Assembly: GCA_937920255.1 (NCBI GenBank) | Contig: CALDSL010000159.1 | Coordinates: forward strand, 1-5,000 | DNA: 5,000 nt | Direction of reading: 5' to 3' | Source of the DNA: an uncultured Anaerolineaceae bacterium | Lineage (GTDB): Bacteria > Chloroflexota > Anaerolineae > Anaerolineales > Anaerolineaceae | In this document: positions 1-5,000 of the stretch, one piece after another | How positions within the stretch are numbered: the stretch's first letter is position 1 | Layout: each line of letters starts with the position of its first letter | Notes under the pieces: model-generated | Database searches by the model: none | Told to the model about the DNA's origin: nothing | Seen by the model: only the letters and a program-made list of their open reading frames with translations | Made by a program: the position numbers and the translations under genes

Positions 1-470
1 TGGCGGCCTTCACCGTGCAGGAAGAAGTCGGCCTGCGCGGCGCGCGCGTGGCGGCCTTCGCCTTCCACCCGGATGTGGCCATCGCGCTGGATTCGACCCC
101 GGCCATGGATCTGCCCATGTGGGACGAGAGTGAAAACAGCCAGTACAATACGCGCCTGGATGCTGGCCCGGCGCTGTACGTGGCCGATTCCTCCACCCTC
201 TCCGACCCGCGCCTGATCCGCCATTTTATGCGCACCGGCGAGGAATTGGGCATTCCCTACCAGATCCGCCAGCCGGGCGGGGGCGGCACCGACGCCGGCG
301 CGATCCATCGCCAGTTGGAAGGCATCCCCAGCCTGTCAATTTCGGTGCCGGGGCGCTATGCCCACACTGCCGTGCTGCTGGCGCGTCTGAGCGACTGGCG
401 GAACACCCTGGCGCTGGTGTACGAAGGCCTGCGCCGCATGAACCGCGATCTGCTGCAGGAAGAACGCTAG
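1..470 (+). CDS. M42 family metallo-aminopeptidase, C-terminal part (5' end outside window)
   Basis: This is the C-terminal 155 or so residues of a di-metal M42 (TET/FrvX-type) aminopeptidase; the reading frame is open from position 3 back through the window edge, and the stop is TAG at 468-470. The visible family signatures are FTVQEEVGLRGA at 9-44, where the Glu-Glu pair (21-26) supplies the general base and a metal ligand, an Asp in AIALD (codon 90-92), GGGGTDAGAIH, and SVPGRYAH with the last metal-ligand His at codon 363-365. The N-terminal His-x-Asp and the Asp-Asp ligands would lie upstream. It is a clear paralogue of the next gene: the QEEVGLRGARVAA block is identical in both. After the ligand His it reads HTAVLL, not the HSPxE pattern of the next gene, so the region behind the active site has diverged. 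The next gene starts 45 nt downstream with no terminator between, suggesting co-transcription. Members usually assemble into large cytoplasmic oligomers that trim peptides. Substrate preference cannot be read from the sequence. Confidence 0.93.
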   Translation, partial: AAFTVQEEVGLRGARVAAFAFHPDVAIALDSTPAMDLPMWDESENSQYNTRLDAGPALYVADSSTLSDPRLIRHFMRTGEELGIPYQIRQPGGGGTDAGAIHRQLEGIPSLSISVPGRYAHTAVLLARLSDWRNTLALVYEGLRRMNRDLLQEER

Positions 471-504
471 CAGCTTCCGGACCGTCTTGTATCCATCATT
501 TTGC

Positions 505-509
505 GGGAG
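505..509 (+). promoter_or_regulatory. Shine-Dalgarno site for the second M42 peptidase
   Basis: GGGAG at 505-509 lies 6 nt before ATG 516. The frame can be extended to a TTG at 501, but that codon would sit upstream of this ribosome binding site and add only five residues (reading MRENC). The site therefore decides in favour of the ATG at 516. Confidence 0.75.
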
Positions 510-515
510 AACTGC

Positions 516-1514
516 ATGAAAGCACTCATTCAAAAGCTGGTTGAAACGGTTGGCCCTTCCGGGCACGAAAAAGCCCTGCGCGATCTGGTGCGAACTGAGA
601 TCGGGGACGCGGCCGATGAACTGCGCGTGGACGCACTCGGGAATCTGATCGCCCGCAAGGGCAGTAAGCGCGAAGGTGGGCTGCGAGTGATGCTCTCGGC
701 GCACATGGACGAGATCGGCATCATCGCCACCCACATCGATGCCAACGGGTTCGTGCGTTTCACCACCATCGGCGGGGTATCCCCTATGACCTGCCTGGGC
801 GGGCGGGTGCGCTTCCTCAACGGCGCCGCGGGCGTGATTGGCGCGGAACGGCTGGACGGGTATGACAAATTCCCCACCCTCGAGCAGTTGTTCGTGGACG
901 TGGGCGCCACCAGCAAGGATGACTGCCCGGTGCGCGTGGGCGATATGGCCGGGTTTGACCGCCCGTTCCTCGACATGGGCGATCGCATGGTGGCCAAGTC
1001 GATGGACGACCGCGTCAGCGTGGCGGTGCTGCTGGAAACCATGCGCGCCGTGCAGGACAGCCCGCACGAGCTGGTTTTTGTCTTCAGCACTCAGGAAGAG
1101 GTGGGGCTGCGCGGGGCGCGCGTGGCCGCCTACGGCGTCGACCCGGATATGGGCATTGCCGTGGACGTGACCCGCACCGGCGATACGCCCCGCAGCGCGC
1201 GCATGGCCGTTGGGCTGGGCAAAGGCCCCGCGATTAAAGTACGCGACGAAGGTATGATGGCCGACCCGCGTGTGGTGGACCTGATGGTCGCCGCGGCGGA
1301 ACGCGCCGGCCTGCCCTACCAGTTGGAAGTACTGGAACGCGGCAGCACCGACGCGGCCGCCATCCAGCTCGCGCGCGCGGGCGTGCCTTCCGGCTGCCTT
1401 TCGATCCCCTGCCGCTATATCCACTCGCCGTCCGAGATGGTCGACAGCGGCGATGTTCAAAACGCGGTGCGCCTGCTGACCGAGTTGCTGAGCGGGCCGC
1501 TGGAACTGGCATAA
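516..1514 (+). CDS. M42 family metallo-aminopeptidase (glutamyl/deblocking aminopeptidase-like)
   Basis: A complete 332-residue M42 peptidase, close to the usual 340-360 of the family. All expected di-metal and catalytic positions are visible: His63 and Asp65 in SAHMDEIG, Asp164 in the SMDDRVSVAVLLE segment, the Glu194-Glu195 pair in STQEEVGLRG (general base plus ligand), Asp217 in AVDVTRTGDTP, and His303 in CRYIHSPSE. Further family marks are VGPSGHE at 12-18 and GSTDAAAI at 277-283. The enzyme should be cytoplasmic, as there is no signal peptide, and should release N-terminal residues from short peptides; the family is also annotated as endoglucanase M or FrvX by old misnaming. The start is ATG 516, supported by GGGAG six bases upstream. 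It follows a truncated-by-window paralogue by 45 nt and precedes a lipoprotein gene by a single base. The two M42 genes look like an old tandem duplication; such paralogues can form mixed oligomers in archaeal TET systems, but whether these do is unknown. Substrate specificity is not predictable here. Confidence 0.95.
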   Translation: MKALIQKLVETVGPSGHEKALRDLVRTEIGDAADELRVDALGNLIARKGSKREGGLRVMLSAHMDEIGIIATHIDANGFVRFTTIGGVSPMTCLGGRVRFLNGAAGVIGAERLDGYDKFPTLEQLFVDVGATSKDDCPVRVGDMAGFDRPFLDMGDRMVAKSMDDRVSVAVLLETMRAVQDSPHELVFVFSTQEEVGLRGARVAAYGVDPDMGIAVDVTRTGDTPRSARMAVGLGKGPAIKVRDEGMMADPRVVDLMVAAAERAGLPYQLEVLERGSTDAAAIQLARAGVPSGCLSIPCRYIHSPSEMVDSGDVQNAVRLLTELLSGPLELA

Positions 1515-1515
1515 C

Positions 1516-2859
1516 GTGATCTCGCTTTCCGTCCGCGCCGCCGCCAGACGGGGCGCAGCCCTCTTGCTTGGGCTGGCGCTGCTGCTCAGCGGCTGCGCGG
1601 GCATGGAACTGCCCTGGCTGCCGCAGCCCACGCTGCCGCCGACTGAAACCCCCACCGCCGCGACGCCTACCCCCGTGGCGACAGCGGCATCCGCGGATCC
1701 GCAAACAACGCCGACCGCCCCGGTTGACCTGAACCTGATCACCATCTGGTTGCCGCCGCAGTTTGACCCCAGCGTTGATACCCCGGCTGGCCAGGCGCTG
1801 CGCGCCCGGCTGGAGGCATTCGTCGAAGCCAACCCGGGCATGGAGGTGCAAGTGCGGCTGAAGGCGCTCGACGGCCCCGGCGGGCTGCTGGAATCGCTGG
1901 CGGCAGCCAGCGTGGCTGCTCCGGCGGCCATGCCCTCGCTGATTGCCCTGCCGCGCACCGACCTGGAAACCGCGGCGTTGAAAGGGCTGGTGCTGCCGGT
2001 GGACAGCCTGAGCGCATATCCGCAAGAAGCGGACTGGTACCCGTACGCGCGCCAACTGGTGGAAATTCAGGGCGCGACATTTGGCTTGCCGTTTGGCGGC
2101 GACGCGCTGCTGATGGTGTACCGGCCCAGCCGCATGGGAACTGCGCCGGCCACCTGGGAGGCGCTGCTCGGCCTGGGCCACCCGGTGGCGTTTACCGCCG
2201 CCGACCCGCAGGCGATGCTAACCCTGAACCTGTATATGGCGCTCGACGGCGTGGTGGCGGATGAACACAACCGCCCCATGCTGCAGCCGGATGTGCTGGC
2301 ACGAGCGCTGAAGCTGTACAGCGACGGCGCGCAGCCGGGCGTGTTCCCCTATTCGCTGTCGCAAATCCAGACCGACCGGCAGGCGTGGCAGGCATATGAA
2401 GACCAGCTTGGCCAGTGGCTGGTCACGTGGTCTTCGCTGTACCTGAGCGAACTGCCGCCCGAATCAGCCGCGGCGGTGCTGCCCTCGCTGGAAGGCAATT
2501 CGCTCTCGCTGGCCACCGGATGGGTGTGGGCGCTCTCGGACCCCAACGCCGAGCGGCGCGAAACCAGCGTGCGCCTGGCGGAGTTTTTATCCGACCCGAT
2601 CTTTCTGGCGCAGTGGAATGCGGGGCTTGGGCTGCTGCCGACCACCCCCTCTGCGCTGGCGCGGTGGCCAAATGCCAGCCTGAAACCCCTGCTGGAAGAT
2701 GTGGCGCGCATGGCCCAGGTGCGCCCGATGAACGATGTGATGGCCGGGCTGGCTCCCGCTCTGGAAGCCGCGACCCTGCAAGTGATCAAACGCGAAAGTG
2801 ACGCAGGCCAGGCCGCGCGGGCAGCGGCGGAACGGCTGGCGATCCCAACAAACAAATGA
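1516..2859 (+). CDS. Extracellular solute-binding lipoprotein (family 1 SBP-like)
   Basis: A 447-residue lipoprotein with the outline of an ABC-importer solute-binding protein. The N-terminus has Arg7, Arg11 and Arg12, a hydrophobic core at 14-24 and a lipobox LSGC with the lipidated cysteine at 27. A Thr/Pro-rich tether follows (about 31-70, including TPTP), placing the domain outside the membrane. The fold then starts with LITIWLPPQFDP at 74-85 and a helix ending FVEANPGMEVQV (102-113). FGLPFGGDALLMVYRPS at 189-205 matches the usual 'GIPxxxDxxxLxYN' hinge region. The C-terminal block GWVWALSD (335-342), RLAEFLSDPIFLAQWNAG (353-370) and LLPTTPSAL (373-381) resembles the conserved end of family 1 binding proteins. 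GTG 1516 is the only start that keeps the signal peptide; it lies one base after the upstream stop and has only a weak GGAA at 1502-1505, so translation is probably coupled to the peptidase gene. The ligand is unknown: family 1 proteins mostly bind sugars, but the peptidase neighbours leave peptides open. No permease gene is in view. Confidence 0.85.
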   Translation: MISLSVRAAARRGAALLLGLALLLSGCAGMELPWLPQPTLPPTETPTAATPTPVATAASADPQTTPTAPVDLNLITIWLPPQFDPSVDTPAGQALRARLEAFVEANPGMEVQVRLKALDGPGGLLESLAAASVAAPAAMPSLIALPRTDLETAALKGLVLPVDSLSAYPQEADWYPYARQLVEIQGATFGLPFGGDALLMVYRPSRMGTAPATWEALLGLGHPVAFTAADPQAMLTLNLYMALDGVVADEHNRPMLQPDVLARALKLYSDGAQPGVFPYSLSQIQTDRQAWQAYEDQLGQWLVTWSSLYLSELPPESAAAVLPSLEGNSLSLATGWVWALSDPNAERRETSVRLAEFLSDPIFLAQWNAGLGLLPTTPSALARWPNASLKPLLEDVARMAQVRPMNDVMAGLAPALEAATLQVIKRESDAGQAARAAAERLAIPTNK

Positions 2860-3251
2860 ACCCATCCAACGATTTTTTCAATCGACTGCGTAATATGCTC
2901 TCCAGACTGCCGGGCTGGGTGGACGAGAAATCGATGGGCCTGGTGCTGCTGGTGTTGATTATGCTGGTGGCCATGTCGTGGAGCGAGCCGCTTCCCGGCC
3001 AGCAGCGCGGCGCCGGAAAGATGTCCCTGGCACAGGTTTCGGCCACGCCGCGCGTGCAGCCCACGGATACCCCGGCGCCGCAGCCCTCCATTGAAGTGCC
3101 GCCGGACGCCAGCCCGACGCCGATCCCGCCCACGCCCATTCCGGAAGAATGGCTCACCAACCGCGAAATGGGCACCGGCATCGTGATGGGAGCGGTGGTG
3201 CTGGTGTTGATTATTGTCGGCGGGACGCTGGGGGCGATCAGGCGGCGTTAA
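2856..3251 (+). CDS. Small Pro/Thr-rich protein with two hydrophobic segments, function unknown
   Basis: I do not recognise a family for this 131-residue protein. A basic N-terminus (Arg10, Arg12, Arg17, Lys25) leads into a hydrophobic segment at about 27-42. A low-complexity region of some 60 residues, rich in Pro and Thr (DTPAP at 71-75, SPTPIPPTPIP at 86-96), then leads to a second hydrophobic segment at about 105-127, closed by a terminal Arg129-Arg131 cluster. The charge pattern predicts both ends in the cytoplasm and the Pro/Thr region outside. Alternatively, segment one is a signal sequence and the tail is a C-terminal anchor, as in sorted surface proteins. The start ATG overlaps the stop of the lipoprotein gene (ATGA at 2856-2859) and has no visible ribosome binding site, which fits translational coupling. 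The linker style matches that of the preceding lipoprotein, so both likely work at the cell surface. Its 3' end overlaps the convergent phosphodiesterase gene by 14 nt. The reading frame is well supported by coupling and topology; its role is not. Confidence 0.8.
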   Translation: MNPSNDFFNRLRNMLSRLPGWVDEKSMGLVLLVLIMLVAMSWSEPLPGQQRGAGKMSLAQVSATPRVQPTDTPAPQPSIEVPPDASPTPIPPTPIPEEWLTNREMGTGIVMGAVVLVLIIVGGTLGAIRRR

Positions 3252-4530
3252 AGGCCAGCAGCGGCACCAGCATTTCGGCGCGGCTGACCCCACCGTGGCG
3301 GCCCAGCAGGTGATTGACTTTGGGCGCCCACCACCAGTAAGCGCCGTCCCGCGGCACCACGGTCCAATCGCCCATGCGCTCCACCGCCAGCGGGTGGGCC
3401 TCGCCCGGCCCAAACAGACCCGCCTGAAGCAGCCGCGCGGTGGGGAAGACTTGGAATTTCCCCGGCCAGGTGTCTTCGATATACTGGCGGGCGGTGTCCT
3501 CCCGCCCGGGGCGCAGGAACAGGAACGGCAGCCGGTTCTCGCCGCTGGGTCGCATCACCAGGCAGTCGAGCAGGCGCGGGTGATGGTTGAGATCGTACTG
3601 CGGCTCGAACGGGGTGGCGATGTGCCCGTGGTCGGCCGTCACCAGCACCAGCGTCCCGGCCAGCGACGGGTCGCGCAGCATTTCCATCAGCAGCGCCAGT
3701 TGGCGGCCCAGTTGCACTACTTCCAGCAGCACGCGCTCGTCCTGCGGGCCAAAGCGGTGCGCCAGTTCGTCCACTTCGCCGATGTAGGCGTAGGAATAGG
3801 TGCGGCCGGCGGCGGCGCGCAGGTTGGCGCGCAGCGTCACCCACAGGTCGTTCAACGTACGGTAGCCGGTGTTGTTGACCTCCGCCAGCAGCATGGTCGA
3901 CAGGCTGGAATGCGCGATGGCGTGTACATGATACGCAAACGCGCGCACATCGTGCGCCGTCAGGTGCGGTCCCAGCGTGGGCACGCGCAGAAACGTTTCG
4001 GGCAGCAGCCCGGCGCGGCGCATGCTGCCAAAGTCGCCGGCCAGGCTGACCGGCGCGTGGGTGATGGCGTTCATCATCACCCCGTATTCCTTCAACCAGA
4101 TTTCATAACCGGTGATGGCGTGCGCGGCAGGCGGCTGGCCGGTCCACAGCGTGGTTAGCGCCGAAGCGGTGGTGGAGGGCACAATGCTGGTCAGCGCGGC
4201 CGGGATGGCTGCGTCCAGCAGCGCGGCCCACGAGTCGGGCAGGCCGCGAGCGCGGGCGGCGGCGCGCACGTCATCCAGCAACTGTATGCCCAGGCCGTCG
4301 ACCACGATCAAAATGACGTGCCGGTAGGGGCCGCCGGCCAGCAGCGGATCCAGCACGTCAGGGTCGAGCGCCGGCGCGCCGAACGCGGGTACGCCCAGCA
4401 GGCGGCAGACGCCGGCTGGAATATTGGACAGCGAACGGCCGGCATAGTGCGGGTAGAGCGCCCCCCGGCCGAGGTCCAACCCATCCAGGCGGTGGGCGCT
4501 GAGTTGTTCGATTTGGGATGCGAGTGTCAA
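3238..4530 (-). CDS. Alkaline phosphatase superfamily protein (type I phosphodiesterase/nucleotide pyrophosphatase-like)
   Basis: A 430-residue metal-dependent phosphohydrolase of the nucleotide pyrophosphatase/phosphodiesterase branch. Counting from TTG 4530, the visible signatures are Asp78 in VILIVVDGLG (metal ligand), the segment VPSTTASALTTLWTG at 117-131 with Thr121 as probable nucleophile, Asp254 and His258 in GEVDELAH, Asp300-His301 in VTADHGHIATP, and His412 in GRHGG. This is the complete two-metal set. The family usually carries Pro-Asn just after the nucleophile, with the Asn helping hold the phosphate; here the equivalent position appears to be Ala124, so the substrate pocket may differ. 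A YWWWAP patch lies at 398-403. No signal peptide is evident, so a cytoplasmic site is likely. The frame also opens at TTG 4536, but AGAAAGG at 4539-4545 would be only 2 nt from that codon and is 8 nt from TTG 4530, hence the chosen start. The gene is divergent from the phosphoribosyltransferase and convergent with the small membrane protein. The exact substrate (nucleotide, phosphonate, phospholipid or sulfate ester) is not determinable. Confidence 0.9.
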   Translation of the reverse strand: MTLASQIEQLSAHRLDGLDLGRGALYPHYAGRSLSNIPAGVCRLLGVPAFGAPALDPDVLDPLLAGGPYRHVILIVVDGLGIQLLDDVRAAARARGLPDSWAALLDAAIPAALTSIVPSTTASALTTLWTGQPPAAHAITGYEIWLKEYGVMMNAITHAPVSLAGDFGSMRRAGLLPETFLRVPTLGPHLTAHDVRAFAYHVHAIAHSSLSTMLLAEVNNTGYRTLNDLWVTLRANLRAAAGRTYSYAYIGEVDELAHRFGPQDERVLLEVVQLGRQLALLMEMLRDPSLAGTLVLVTADHGHIATPFEPQYDLNHHPRLLDCLVMRPSGENRLPFLFLRPGREDTARQYIEDTWPGKFQVFPTARLLQAGLFGPGEAHPLAVERMGDWTVVPRDGAYWWWAPKVNHLLGRHGGVSRAEMLVPLLAFNAA

Positions 4531-4538
4531 AAACAATG

Positions 4539-4545
4539 CCTTTCT
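4539..4545 (-). promoter_or_regulatory. Shine-Dalgarno site for the phosphodiesterase gene
   Basis: Read on the minus strand, AGAAAGG (4545 down to 4539) precedes TTG 4530 by 8 nt and TTG 4536 by only 2 nt. It therefore favours the inner TTG start. No ATG or GTG start is nearby in this frame, so the gene probably uses a TTG codon, which may lower its expression. Confidence 0.55.
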
Positions 4546-4588
4546 GCTTGCGCGGGGTAGGAGGTTTTCCCGCGAAAATCAAATTTGC

Positions 4589-4602
4589 CAGGATTATTCC
4601 TG
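4589..4602. repeat. Short inverted repeat overlapping the extended -10, possible operator
   Basis: CAGGA-TTAT-TCCTG has perfect 5-bp arms around a 4-nt centre. Its right arm ends in the TG of the extended -10 element, so a bound dimeric repressor would block RNA polymerase. An 8-bp palindrome, CAAATTTG, lies just upstream at 4580-4587. The arms are short enough to occur by chance; the placement is the main argument. Confidence 0.3.
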
Positions 4603-4609
4603 CTATAAT
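4601..4609 (+). promoter_or_regulatory. Extended -10 promoter for the phosphoribosyltransferase gene
   Basis: TGCTATAAT is a perfect extended -10 element (TG, one base, TATAAT) in otherwise GC-rich sequence. No good -35 hexamer sits at 16-18 nt; TTGCCA at 4585-4590 is only 13 nt away. An extended -10 can work without a -35. Transcription would start near 4616, giving a leader of about 59 nt before ATG 4675. Confidence 0.6.
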
Positions 4610-4659
4610 TAGTTCGTCTGGCCAACACAGACCCAATTTAATGACCATTATCCCATGAA

Positions 4660-4664
4660 AAGGA
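4660..4664 (+). promoter_or_regulatory. Shine-Dalgarno site for the phosphoribosyltransferase gene
   Basis: AAGGA at 4660-4664 lies 10 nt before ATG 4675, slightly long but acceptable. It supports this ATG over ATG 4655, which is in another frame and runs into a stop after six codons. Confidence 0.6.
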
Positions 4665-4674
4665 ATCAAGCCTG

Positions 4675-5000
4675 ATGCGGCGTGAAGTCTTAACCTGGAG
4701 AGATATTGACAAACTGATTGATCATTTGATCCCGCAGTTTGAAGGCGAAATAGACGCCATGATTATGATCACGCGCGGCGGGCTGGTGCCGGGGGGAATG
4801 CTGGCAGAGGCGCTGAAGATGACCACCATCCTCACCGCGGCGGTGGATTTTCCGGCCGAGCTGGAAGGCGAGAGCGAGCGCGCCAAGGCCGGCCTGCGCG
4901 CATGGCCCAAGTTCTTCCAATTCCCCGAAGATGTGTTGCTGCGCGGCAAGCGCGTGCTGGTGGTGGACGATGTGTGGGGCTCGGGACGCACCATCACGGC
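4675..5000 (+). CDS. Phosphoribosyltransferase (hypoxanthine/xanthine-guanine type), 3' end outside window
   Basis: The first 108 codons of a purine-type phosphoribosyltransferase; the frame stays open to the window edge. It begins MRREVLTWRDIDKLIDHL. MIMITRGGLVPGGMLAEAL at 29-47 contains the Arg34-Gly-Gly loop that contacts pyrophosphate, and VLVVDDVWGSGRTI at 94-107 is the PRPP-binding motif with the acidic pair Asp98-Asp99. This arrangement fits the short archaeal/bacterial COG2236-like enzymes, which transfer ribose 5-phosphate from PRPP to a purine base in the cytoplasm for salvage. The base-specifying hood region near the C-terminus lies beyond the window, so hypoxanthine, xanthine and guanine cannot be separated, and a regulatory or other PRT role remains possible. 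The start ATG 4675 follows AAGGA at 4660-4664. The gene is transcribed away from the phosphodiesterase gene and has its own extended -10 promoter. The first 30 or so codons are less GC-rich than the rest, as is common near start sites. Confidence 0.88.
   Translation, partial: MRREVLTWRDIDKLIDHLIPQFEGEIDAMIMITRGGLVPGGMLAEALKMTTILTAAVDFPAELEGESERAKAGLRAWPKFFQFPEDVLLRGKRVLVVDDVWGSGRTIT

Noticed and set aside
471..515. A terminator or promoter between the two M42 genes
   Set aside because: The 45-nt gap has no hairpin with a T-run and no convincing -10/-35 pair. It holds only the Shine-Dalgarno site.
336..1958. A 540-codon open frame on the minus strand across both M42 genes and the lipoprotein gene
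   Set aside because: It lies antisense to three genes with clear family motifs, its product is rich in His, Arg, Gly and Ala with no recognisable domain, and GC-rich coding DNA often leaves the opposite frame open.
1234..3413. Minus-strand open frames of 315 and 354 codons (1234-2181 and 2349-3413)
   Set aside because: They are shadows of the M42, lipoprotein and small membrane protein genes; their products are Arg/Ala/Gly/His-rich low-complexity sequence without domains.
3214..4158. A 314-codon open frame on the plus strand opposite the phosphodiesterase gene
   Set aside because: The opposite strand carries a complete set of phosphodiesterase metal ligands. This frame gives a Gln/Arg/His-rich product without motifs.
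4591..4640. A minus-strand promoter for the phosphodiesterase gene (AATAAT or TAATTA as -10, TTGGCC or TTGGGT as -35)
   Set aside because: None of the combinations gives 16-18 nt spacing with acceptable hexamers. A promoter must exist nearby, but I cannot place it.
4616..4674. A purine riboswitch in the phosphoribosyltransferase leader
   Set aside because: The predicted leader is only about 59 nt and shows no three-way-junction pairing or conserved loop sequences.

Overview
The window is dense, GC-rich bacterial DNA holding six protein genes and almost no non-coding sequence. Both outermost genes are cut by the window edges. The long Thr/Pro-rich 'TPTP'-type linkers after the lipobox and membrane anchors, the high GC content and the gene complement suggest Chloroflexota (Anaerolineae-like). 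That is an inference from style; no rRNA or other marker gene is present to confirm it.

Layout, left to right. Positions 1-3251 hold a tightly packed plus-strand run. It contains the C-terminal part of an M42-family metallo-aminopeptidase (1-470), a complete second M42 paralogue (516-1514), a lipoprotein resembling the solute-binding proteins of ABC importers (1516-2859), and a small protein with two hydrophobic segments separated by a Pro/Thr-rich region (2856-3251). Intergenic distances are 45 nt, 1 nt and a 4-nt ATGA overlap, so the run reads as one operon. Next comes a minus-strand alkaline-phosphatase-superfamily phosphodiesterase or nucleotide pyrophosphatase (3238-4530), whose 3' end overlaps the last operon gene tail to tail by 14 nt. 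A 144-nt AT-richer divergent intergenic region (4531-4674) carries a strong-looking extended -10 promoter and a small inverted repeat. The window ends with the start of a phosphoribosyltransferase gene (4675 to beyond 5000) that contains the PRPP-binding motif.

How the parts may work together: the M42 enzymes are expected to be cytoplasmic di-metal aminopeptidases that trim short peptides. The lipoprotein and the small membrane protein are expected at the cell surface. Co-transcription suggests a link between capturing a solute, possibly peptide or sugar, and intracellular hydrolysis, but no permease or ATPase gene is visible here. The phosphodiesterase and the phosphoribosyltransferase are divergently arranged and both could act in nucleotide turnover or salvage; this too is inference.

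No mobile element, CRISPR array, tRNA, rRNA or clear intrinsic terminator was found. The window mostly looks like ordinary housekeeping or metabolic sequence. The points worth a second look are the tandem M42 pair with a diverged motif in the first copy, the unusual small membrane protein, the terminator-less convergent overlap, and the leader of the phosphoribosyltransferase gene.
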